From: Oligoflexia bacterium
Lineage (GTDB): Bacteria > Bdellovibrionota > UBA1018
Assembly (NCBI GenBank): GCA_903928955.1
Contig: CAIYTD010000258.1
Coordinates: 1 to 12,388, forward strand
Reading direction: 5' to 3'
DNA: 12,388 bases
Shown here: positions 6,248-12,388 of the stretch, piece after piece
Layout: every line of letters begins with the position of its first letter
Numbering within the stretch: the stretch's first letter is position 1
The notes under the pieces: generated by a model
Told to the model about the DNA's origin: nothing
Database searches by the model: none
Seen by the model: only the letters and a program-made list of their open reading frames with translations
Translations under genes and position numbers: made by a program

Positions 6248-8362
6248 TTACCACATGGAGCAGCGAGTCGCTGGAGCCATCGGTTGTCCTACCGAGCAAC
6301 CAAAATCTCGAGCAAACTCAGGACGATTCATGAGAACGGCGTTCACACGAAATTCGGCTGGTGGATGCTCGTTGGTCATGAGTTGGTGTCTCAGGCTTTC
6401 TGGTGTGTATTTTGTGCACCAACTTTGAGCATAGGCTATCCAATACTGTTGGCGTTCGGTAAATTTTTCAGACCATAAAGGAGCTTGAGATCGATGTTTC
6501 AGGATACTATCGAGGGCAACATAGCCTAATTTAACTCCACCTTGATCGGCGAGGTTTTCATTTAAGATTTGTTGGCCATCTATGTTCATTTTGACCTCTT
6601 CTATTTTATAGTTATTTCCTTGGTTAATATAGCAAGTGGTACGAAGTAAAAACTGATCTAGAGTTTCCTGCGTCCACCAATCTTTTAGATTTCCGTAACT
6701 ATCAAATTTTCTTCCGTCATTATCAAAGCCATGAATGAGCTCATGGCCGATAGTGCCTCCTCCGAAAGAGCCAAAATTTGCACCGTCAGAAGCTTTTAGG
6801 TCAAGAGAGGGCGGTTGAAGAATTCCAAATGGAAAATTAAACTCATTATTAGAAGGCTCGTAGTATGCATTCACTTCCCAAGGCATCATTCCCCATTCAG
6901 ATAGGTCTACGGGTTGCCCTATTTTTGCTAATTCTCGATGGTTCTCGAATATCGCAATATTTAAGGAATTTTTTAAGTAATCAGTAGGCGTCAGTTCTAA
7001 TGCATCATAATTTTGCCATTTTTCAGGAGCCCCTACTTTTTGGGAAATGTGATTTAATTTGTCTTGAGCAAATGTTTCTGTTTTTTGATCCATCCAAGGG
7101 TCTGCTCCAGTTGATACAGATTGAAGTTCATAAGAGAAGGCTTGCTTAATTTGAATAATCATTTCTTCAGCTTTTGACTTAATTTTTTTCCCATCAAAAG
7201 TTTGAACATAGGCTTCAGCCAAAGCATATCCCATACTGGCTTGTGCTGACTGGGTACATTTTTTCCATTTTGGCATCATCTCCTTTACTCCATTGAGATA
7301 GGTATCCCAGAAAGAGAAGCTCTCCTTTTCGAATTCGGGACCCATTTTAGGAGCGGAGCGTTTAGCAAGCTGCCAAATGAGATAATGATTGAGATCTTCC
7401 TGAGAAGTGGAAGTGAGGATTTGGTCTAAGTGTTCAAAAAATTCTGGCTCATCTATATTAATTTCTGTTAGATCCGATAAATTGAGTTCAGAAAAGTAAG
7501 TATCCCAATCGAAATGAGGGGTGAGCTTAATTAATCCCCCTCTATTTAAACGGTGATTAATTTTATCTGCATCTTGTCGATCAGCAAGCTTGTATGCTCG
7601 AGAAGCTAAATCGGTTTCGAATTTTAAGATAGATTGAGATATTTTGTGAGCATTCGCTTGGTTTTCTCCTAAAAGAAGGAATATTCTCATAATATGCTCT
7701 TGATAGGTATTGAGCGTTTCTTGAAATTTTTCGTTGGGATGATCGGTAATGTAAAAACTAGGCTCAGTTAAACTGATTCCTCCTTGGCCTGCGTCTCCAA
7801 TGATTCGAGTGGCATCATTGAAGTCTTTTGTAGAGGTAAATAAAAATAATGCATCAGTTCCATTTAGGTGCAGTTGAGCTATGATTTTTGCTAGATCATG
7901 GTTAGAATGATTTTCTTGAATTTTTGTTATTTCAGATTTTAGCCACTGCAAAGATTGCTCTGCGTTCTCAGTAGAGTTCATGCAGCCCAAGTAAAAGTCT
8001 CGTAATTTTTCTGCACTCGGTGTAGAAATCGAAAAATCACTGTGCCCATAAGTTTCTAGAATTTTATTCAGTTGAATATCAGTACCATCATCCATGGGAG
8101 TAACTTGTCGGCTAATTGCTCCTCGGTCAGAAGGGATTTTAGCTTCTTCCAGCCAACTACCACATGAAAATTGATAGAAATCAATACAGGGGTTTACTGC
8201 AGCATGTTTATTTCTTCCGTCCTTCATTGCTGTAGCATCTAAAATTTCTGGAAAGTGCGATTCTTGATGAGCCAAAAGTATCGACGGAAACGTCAGTACG
8301 ATGAATAGTAAGTGTATTTTGAAGTCTACTCTACTTGGATACTTATTTTTATTTATTTTCAT
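6248..8362 (-). CDS. pepO: Exported M13-family (neprilysin/PepO-like) zinc metallopeptidase
   Basis: A 704-residue gluzincin from ATG 8362. Residues 1-31 form a signal peptide: a Lys/Arg-rich n-region, then IHLLFIVLTFPSILLA with probable cleavage after Ala31. The N-terminal family signature NPCIDFYQFSCGSW is at 57-70. The substrate-positioning motif NAYYEP is at 498-503. The zinc site is HELIH (540-544) with the third ligand in ENLADQGG (Glu602, Asp606), 58 residues on, as in neprilysin. The C-terminus PEFARDFGCSVG...CSMW is typical of the family. M13 enzymes cut oligopeptides outside the cytoplasm. All catalytic elements are present, so it should be active in the periplasm or secreted. The frame extends upstream to a TTG at 8398, adding 12 residues, but the ATG places a normal signal peptide at the N-terminus. 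Neither start has a clear Shine-Dalgarno. It lies downstream of the CBS gene on the same strand. Confidence 0.95.
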   Translation of the reverse strand: MKINKNKYPSRVDFKIHLLFIVLTFPSILLAHQESHFPEILDATAMKDGRNKHAAVNPCIDFYQFSCGSWLEEAKIPSDRGAISRQVTPMDDGTDIQLNKILETYGHSDFSISTPSAEKLRDFYLGCMNSTENAEQSLQWLKSEITKIQENHSNHDLAKIIAQLHLNGTDALFLFTSTKDFNDATRIIGDAGQGGISLTEPSFYITDHPNEKFQETLNTYQEHIMRIFLLLGENQANAHKISQSILKFETDLASRAYKLADRQDADKINHRLNRGGLIKLTPHFDWDTYFSELNLSDLTEINIDEPEFFEHLDQILTSTSQEDLNHYLIWQLAKRSAPKMGPEFEKESFSFWDTYLNGVKEMMPKWKKCTQSAQASMGYALAEAYVQTFDGKKIKSKAEEMIIQIKQAFSYELQSVSTGADPWMDQKTETFAQDKLNHISQKVGAPEKWQNYDALELTPTDYLKNSLNIAIFENHRELAKIGQPVDLSEWGMMPWEVNAYYEPSNNEFNFPFGILQPPSLDLKASDGANFGSFGGGTIGHELIHGFDNDGRKFDSYGNLKDWWTQETLDQFLLRTTCYINQGNNYKIEEVKMNIDGQQILNENLADQGGVKLGYVALDSILKHRSQAPLWSEKFTERQQYWIAYAQSWCTKYTPESLRHQLMTNEHPPAEFRVNAVLMNRPEFARDFGCSVGQPMAPATRCSMW

Positions 8363-8417
8363 GCGCGGAACATAGTTAAGACTAGTAAAAAAAGCCAAAG
8401 AAAACTTCTATGAGAGA

Positions 8418-8449
8418 ACTCTTAGAGTCAAAATGCTCGTTTAAACGAG
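8418..8449. repeat. Two adjacent palindromes between the CBS and peptidase genes
   Basis: CTCGTTTAAACGAG (8436-8449) is a perfect 14-base palindrome containing the CBS gene's TAA stop. ACTCTTAGAGT (8418-8428) is an 11-base palindrome seven bases away. They sit in the 5' region of the peptidase gene. They could be a small hairpin or an operator. No T run follows on the minus strand that would make a strong terminator. Confidence 0.4.
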
Positions 8450-8947
8450 GATATTATTTAAATGGCTGAAGGTATTTTCAATAATATGTCCAAGAGTCCA
8501 TGGGGATCGTGCCTGAGGATGATTTAAGAGTTCAATTAAAATTTTAAGGAGATCTTCAGTGGTGACGATGCCTATAATTTTGTTTCCTTTTGAAACGAGA
8601 AAGGAGGAAATTTTTTCTTTCACCATGCGTTCAGCAATACGGCGAATGTCAGTGTTTTGTTCTGCCGTTTCTACAGGCCAGCTCATATAGTCTTTTACAT
8701 GCGTTTCGGGATCAAACACGATTGTCTCAGTGGCGCCTTTGCTAAGAACTTCGTGTTCAATGGTGGATACCATGGCACGTTGAACATCTCGATCCGAGAT
8801 AATTCCGATGACTTCTCCTGTTTCCGTGAGAACAGGTAAATGCCTTACAGATTTTTCTTGCATTCTCTTATATGCAGTTTCTATTCTTTCATTCACACCG
8901 ATGGTGATGAGATCAGTCGAAATATTTTCAGGTGCAATTTTAGTCAT
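8441..8947 (-). CDS. Two-CBS-domain protein
   Basis: A 168-residue protein made essentially of a tandem CBS (Bateman) module. CBS1 spans about residues 7-60 (ERIETAYKRMQEKSVRHLPV, then EVIGIISDRDVQRA). CBS2 spans about 85-140 (KDYMSWPVET, RIAERMVKEKISSFLV, KIIGIVTTEDLL). CBS pairs bind adenosine nucleotides or related ligands and act as energy-state or ligand sensors. With no fused enzyme domain this is a stand-alone sensor whose partner cannot be deduced. A short tail (SPWTLGHIIENTFSHLNNIL) follows CBS2. The ATG at 8945-8947 is preceded by AAAGG (complement of 8959-8963) 11 bases upstream. The downstream peptidase gene follows after 78 bases, so they may be co-transcribed. Cytoplasmic; no signal peptide. 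Confidence 0.92.
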   Translation of the reverse strand: MTKIAPENISTDLITIGVNERIETAYKRMQEKSVRHLPVLTETGEVIGIISDRDVQRAMVSTIEHEVLSKGATETIVFDPETHVKDYMSWPVETAEQNTDIRRIAERMVKEKISSFLVSKGNKIIGIVTTEDLLKILIELLNHPQARSPWTLGHIIENTFSHLNNILV

Positions 8948-9069
8948 TGTCTCATTTACCTTTCTTATTTTTTTCTACGAAAAGAAGGCGCTGCGGCCAT
9001 ATTAACTGATTCTGGTTCCTTTTCATAGGTGTGCTTTTAGAAATTTTACCCAGCACGGCATTAGGTATA

Positions 9070-10008
9070 TCAGTGTGAGAGAGGTTTTTGGTGTTGAAAA
9101 AACAGATTCTCATCTACGTATTTGGATGCAACAAATGCAGAAATGTGCGGATCAGGGTCATCTAGGATGAGCTCTCCTAAAAAGATCAATTCCGTCTGAG
9201 CTTTTTCTCGACCATAGATCTGATATAAGGTCAATCCCGCTTTGAAATGCGGGGAGGAGACTTGCTTTCGAAGATCATTTTGATCTAATACTGAGAGAAT
9301 CCTTTTAGTTTCAGCATTGGGAATAAAATCTAGCTGTTCAGGAGTTTTTAGATTTTTTTCTAATACCCCAGTATTCCTAATACGAGCTGCCTCCTCGACT
9401 TTCAATGCGGTAGCGCTTTCTAGGCCAAGGGCCGAAGCCGCTCGATTAAAGCCTACTGCCGCAAAAGCTAAAATGCCTGTTGGGCTAGGAATAACGTTTG
9501 AAAATGTGTTGAAAAAAAAGTTTCTATTGCTGCCTTGTCCGTCTAGAGAGTACATGACATGAAAATTTACAGATGGAGCGCCGTCAATGAGTATCTTTAA
9601 AGCGAGTCCAGGAATATACGGATCACCCAGGGTAGCCAATGAAACTCGAATAAGTCCCAATCCTCCTGTTGAGAAAAGGCCCGTAAATGGCGAATGATCA
9701 GATGGAATCCATTTAACTTTGGCAACGGATCCAAATTCATGAATCAGTCTTTTTCGTCCCTCGGGAAGCTCATCGGAAGTATGGTTAAAAGCTGGTAATA
9801 AGTAGCTTTTAAGGAAGAGTTTGCCTTTTTCTAAAAATGACGTTTTTGAAGTATCCAGATGATCTAAATCATAATCATTTTTAATGCTATTTTCCCATAG
9901 AATAGCACGTTTCTCTTTCGCAGAAAATGAGTCATAAGATTCTGCCAAATCTGCATGCGCTTGACTAATAGTTAAAAACAAGAGATTTAAAAAAATTATT
10001 TTATTCAT
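9070..10008 (-). CDS. Secreted protein with distant catalase-like sequence
   Basis: A 312-residue protein with a clear signal peptide: Lys3, a hydrophobic run IIFLNLLFLTIS, then QAHA with cleavage after Ala19. Residues about 94-175 read VAKVKW, FTGLFSTGGLGLIRVSLA, YIPGLALKILIDG, NFHVMYSLDGQG and NFFFNTFSNVI. That order resembles the catalase-like superfamily core (an R-x-S strand, then a pGlAlKf strand, then an N-x-FF segment), and I recognise it as a distant relative. I cannot identify the distal His or the proximal heme-binding Tyr of true catalases, so heme binding and peroxidase activity are unproven. The C-terminal region (about 240-300) is of unknown type and may be helical. The start ATG 10006-10008 has no obvious Shine-Dalgarno. 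It lies 75 bases downstream of the RBR gene on the same strand and may be co-transcribed with it. Confidence 0.72.
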   Translation of the reverse strand: MNKIIFLNLLFLTISQAHADLAESYDSFSAKEKRAILWENSIKNDYDLDHLDTSKTSFLEKGKLFLKSYLLPAFNHTSDELPEGRKRLIHEFGSVAKVKWIPSDHSPFTGLFSTGGLGLIRVSLATLGDPYIPGLALKILIDGAPSVNFHVMYSLDGQGSNRNFFFNTFSNVIPSPTGILAFAAVGFNRAASALGLESATALKVEEAARIRNTGVLEKNLKTPEQLDFIPNAETKRILSVLDQNDLRKQVSSPHFKAGLTLYQIYGREKAQTELIFLGELILDDPDPHISAFVASKYVDENLFFQHQKPLSH

Positions 10009-10039
10009 ATTCTAAACTTAAAATACCTGGGTTATAAAG

Positions 10040-10066
10040 AAAATCAAGAGCGAAATTAAAATCAAG
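10040..10066. repeat. Direct repeat AAAATCAAG x2 upstream of the catalase-like gene
   Basis: AAAATCAAG occurs at 10040-10048 and again at 10058-10066, an 18-base period, in the 75-base gap between the RBR gene and the catalase-like gene. On the minus strand a TATAAC -10-like hexamer (complement of 10031-10036) lies just downstream of both copies. This could be an activator or repressor site, or chance in AT-rich DNA. Confidence 0.25.
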
Positions 10067-10083
10067 TAGTATCGATCTTCCAG

Positions 10084-12138
10084 TTAGAAATGCGGTAAAA
10101 TTTTTGGATCCAAAATGTAGGACTGTTCCTCGTTTCTAAAGTCATGATTGACTATGACTTGCTTGCCACGGTTCCAATGAAATTCATGACAGCATTCGAC
10201 GCATGTGACTGAATTACATCCATCTATTCTCTCGATAATTTTTCCACAGTAAGGGCACGGCCGAAATCTTCCATTTTCAAACTGTGGATCCATAGGATGA
10301 GGGGTCGGATCAATGCGTTTTTGAGCTCCTTTTGTTAGAAGAATTTTTATTTCTGGAGAAATTGTTCCATCACAGTTTTGATGCAGATGAAACTTGCCAC
10401 AGTCCAAACAGAGGTGCGAATCACAAGCTGGGCAATTAAAGTGTTGGTCACTATTTGAATCAGCAGAAATGTTTTTTACTTTGCCATTTAAACAGTTTTG
10501 ACCTCGGCAGTATTTCCAGTCTTTGGCCCTTTCTTTTATTCTCCATTCCAATTGGTGTTTATTAAATTGTTCTAGCTCTTCTGGATTACCTACATTCGCG
10601 CTTATGAAAAACTCAGATACTATTTCTTTTTTGCATAGAATTTGAGAACAGCGAGAGACTCCGATGTCGTTGCGGGTTGCTTGAAGTTGATGAATTGCGC
10701 AATCTCTGCAGTATGCGTTGCAGTGGCATAATCCTGGTCCAAAGGCGCATGGGGAGTCAGACCAGCAAATGGTGCATCGATCTTTGGGTAAGATTGCAAT
10801 GGGAGTAGTTTCGTTTTGGGTAGGCAGTAAGGGGTCTTCCAAACTAGTAGTCCAAGTTTGAAGGTTTTGAAGTACGATTCGCTGTGAGTGTTGAAGGATC
10901 TCTGCTTTAATTTCAGGAAAAGCTGCCATCCTCGTGGGAATACCGCTCTTCTGAAAGCGTTTTTTTATCTCTTTGAGTTCTGCTAGAGTCTGAATTCTTT
11001 TTATTTTTTCAAGAACGAGTTGGTGGACGATTTGATTCGGTTCCCATTTAAAATCAGGCTCGAATTCTGCTTGAACAATATTTTCAGGGTGAACTAAAAA
11101 GGGGTCTACAGGGGGTTCAGGAGGATGGGGAGCTAAGGCTTGTGCTAGTATTTCTGCATTTTCTACGAGCGACGTTGTGCGGACTAGGGAGCTTAAATGG
11201 CCAAGTCCAGTGCGCGAATTGATTAATTCACTGAATCGAGAAATCGTCAAAAGAGAAAGTTGAAGTGCTTCTGGAGTATGAGAGAGGATTTCAATAAAAG
11301 AGTTTCTTTTGCTAGGAAGAATTTGAGCAAGGGTAGAGATGAGTAATGAATTTGCAAGAGGGAATTCTCTCCCCAGTTTTGCTAATCCCTCTGGACTGTA
11401 GTTGCAAATGATATGTTTAAAGATGAGACCTCTTACAGGGGGTTTTTCGTTTAAAACAGTAAGTTGTGCATGGTATTGATTTGCATGTGCTGTTTCCTCC
11501 TCTGTTCGATGGCGTCGATAATTTGGCTCGTCTAAGTACGGGGTTTCTTTATTATTCCAATATTTTTTGAATGATTTTAATTTTTGATGGAAGTGGTGAA
11601 ATTCTCCTCCTGTCATCAGGGCACTGACTGCCCCAATTCCTATTTTAGTATTCCAGTACTCTAATTCATTGAAATGGGTGACCGAAATAAAAAAAATATA
11701 ACTCCACAAGGTTGCTAAGACTCCAGAAGAGAATAGTTTACCGCCCTCAGAATAGATATTTGTTATATTTTGTCCCATTTGGTTAAAATAGTAGGGAAAA
11801 TGGATGTCATTTTCAGTTTCTTCCACTTCTAAGGATTCAGGGTCATAGTGATCGAGTCCAAGCTGCTGACACGCTGCAAGTGCGTTTTTATCTATGAGCT
11901 CCTCGAGAGGGCAGGGCGCCATCGTACCGATATAAGCTCTTCTAATGGACGGAACTGCTGTAATAATTGCAGATTCTAATGTAATATCATAACCTGTGGC
12001 TGCAGAAGTATTGTGAGATGTGAAAAGAGCAAGGCAATAGATTCCTGCTGTCGCTGCTAAAGCTGGGATCCGCTTTCCTTTTTGGATGGGAAGTGTTTGG
12101 ATTTTTTGGATAAAAGAATATCTATCTTTGAGTGGCAT
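10084..12138 (-). CDS. Membrane-associated RBR-type (RING1-IBR-RING2) E3 ubiquitin ligase-like protein
   Basis: A 684-residue protein from ATG 12138; a GTG at 12159 would add seven residues. Neither start has a clear Shine-Dalgarno. The C-terminus is an RBR module. RING1 has Cys455, 458, 471, 473, 477, 480, 497 and 502. IBR has Cys544, 549, 569, 572, 577, 580, His584 and Cys589. RING2 has CPYC (628-631), then IDGC with the expected catalytic Cys641, Cys646 and Cys649. RBR ligases take ubiquitin from an E2 onto this Cys and then pass it to a substrate (family knowledge). The usual final RING2 pair C-W-x-C reads His654-Trp-Asn-Arg657, so the second zinc site is altered. The N-terminus has a signal-like hydrophobic stretch (24-47) after a basic region, a probable transmembrane helix (136-156) and a weaker one (164-178). 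Residues 180-450 match nothing I recognise and include a Pro-rich linker near 337-346. A eukaryote-directed effector is the simplest inference; activity is unproven. Confidence 0.82.
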   Translation of the reverse strand: MPLKDRYSFIQKIQTLPIQKGKRIPALAATAGIYCLALFTSHNTSAATGYDITLESAIITAVPSIRRAYIGTMAPCPLEELIDKNALAACQQLGLDHYDPESLEVEETENDIHFPYYFNQMGQNITNIYSEGGKLFSSGVLATLWSYIFFISVTHFNELEYWNTKIGIGAVSALMTGGEFHHFHQKLKSFKKYWNNKETPYLDEPNYRRHRTEEETAHANQYHAQLTVLNEKPPVRGLIFKHIICNYSPEGLAKLGREFPLANSLLISTLAQILPSKRNSFIEILSHTPEALQLSLLTISRFSELINSRTGLGHLSSLVRTTSLVENAEILAQALAPHPPEPPVDPFLVHPENIVQAEFEPDFKWEPNQIVHQLVLEKIKRIQTLAELKEIKKRFQKSGIPTRMAAFPEIKAEILQHSQRIVLQNLQTWTTSLEDPLLPTQNETTPIAILPKDRCTICWSDSPCAFGPGLCHCNAYCRDCAIHQLQATRNDIGVSRCSQILCKKEIVSEFFISANVGNPEELEQFNKHQLEWRIKERAKDWKYCRGQNCLNGKVKNISADSNSDQHFNCPACDSHLCLDCGKFHLHQNCDGTISPEIKILLTKGAQKRIDPTPHPMDPQFENGRFRPCPYCGKIIERIDGCNSVTCVECCHEFHWNRGKQVIVNHDFRNEEQSYILDPKILPHF

Positions 12139-12185
12139 TGCCAGAACACCCACTACCACGTGAGGGTGATTGTGTTCAAACTCAA

Positions 12186-12388
12186 TTATTGCTTAACACT
12201 TGACGAATCATATTTAGTAACAAAGAAGTCAGAAAGTCCTGTAATAGTATTTCCATCTAAGTTACCGCTCGTTTGTCCTGCTACAAATATACTTTCTGAA
12301 GAATCAGTTGCTACTCTGTCACCCCAGGTGCATTTAATGAGGTTGCCACAAGCCGTTAATAGGGTTCATAAGTAGATAGAATAAAATA
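12186..12388 (-). pseudogene. Frameshifted remnant of an SBBP beta-propeller-repeat lipoprotein
   Basis: On the minus strand a 59-codon stretch between TGA (12366-12368) and TAA (12186-12188) has no start codon but reads like protein. It begins LLTACG, a good lipoprotein lipobox. It then gives one near-complete SBBP repeat: WGDRVATDSSESIFVAG, then TSGNLDGNT and DFFVTKYDSS, ending VKQ-stop where the family continues with Trp. Just upstream, in another frame, the edge of the window reads ILFYLL, which would complete a hydrophobic signal peptide if joined by a frameshift near 12367. Intact relatives have many repeats and form beta-propellers on the cell surface. Here the signal peptide is shifted, and lipobox and repeat are nearly adjacent, so a decayed, internally deleted gene is likely. 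Its start lies beyond the window. Confidence 0.7.

Noticed and set aside
8363..8398. TTG 8398 as the start of the M13 peptidase
   Set aside because: It would put 12 extra residues before a well-formed signal peptide, and no Shine-Dalgarno is visible.
8952..9026. Minus-strand 24-codon frame (MKRNQNQLIWPQ...) upstream of the CBS gene
   Set aside because: It has no Shine-Dalgarno, does not resemble a known leader peptide, and length alone is within chance.
12082..12375. Plus-strand 97-residue frame opposite the RBR N-terminus
   Set aside because: It begins with TTG inside the RBR gene and runs antisense to the SBBP relic; the minus-strand reading explains the sequence far better.

Overview
The window is about 12.4 kb of moderately AT-rich bacterial DNA, densely packed with intron-free genes. 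Several genes have Shine-Dalgarno sites of the AGAAAGG type, and TTG serves as a start codon more than once. A lipobox-bearing SBBP-repeat relic, an M13 peptidase with a signal peptide and other exported proteins indicate a Gram-negative cell. The gene mix resembles Bdellovibrionota or related former Deltaproteobacteria. This is an inference from gene content only; the window has no rRNA or other decisive marker gene.

Left part, plus strand (1-2557): a 5'-truncated DUF4188 (monooxygenase-like) gene, then a 40-residue Cys-rich DUF5522 gene at 407-529, an Hsp20 small heat-shock protein (608-1102) and an atypical SDR/NAD(P)H-binding protein with a DUF2867-like tail (1175-2557). A long hairpin lies between hsp20 and the SDR gene, and its 3' arm carries the SDR gene's ribosome binding site. 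The SDR gene ends 29 bp inside the 3' end of a minus-strand FAD oxidoreductase gene (2529-3569).

Middle (3696-8947): recD2, a TTG-started helicase gene with all core motifs and a middle region about 100 residues longer than usual, faces a minus-strand M13 metallopeptidase gene (6248-8362). Upstream of the peptidase is a two-CBS-domain protein gene (8441-8947). These look like housekeeping, stress and repair functions.

Right part, minus strand (9070-12388): a secreted protein of about 300 residues with distant catalase-like sequence, and upstream of it a 684-residue membrane-type protein whose C-terminal 230 residues form a RING1-IBR-RING2 (RBR) module. RBR modules belong to ubiquitin E3 ligases and are overwhelmingly eukaryotic. 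RING1, IBR and the catalytic Cys of RING2 are all in place, but two late RING2 zinc ligands are changed. This is the most notable content of the window and suggests interaction with a eukaryotic host or prey, or a bacterial ubiquitin-like pathway whose other parts lie elsewhere. The window ends in a frameshifted remnant of a lipoprotein with an SBBP beta-propeller repeat.

I saw no tRNA, rRNA, CRISPR array, transposase or intact mobile element.
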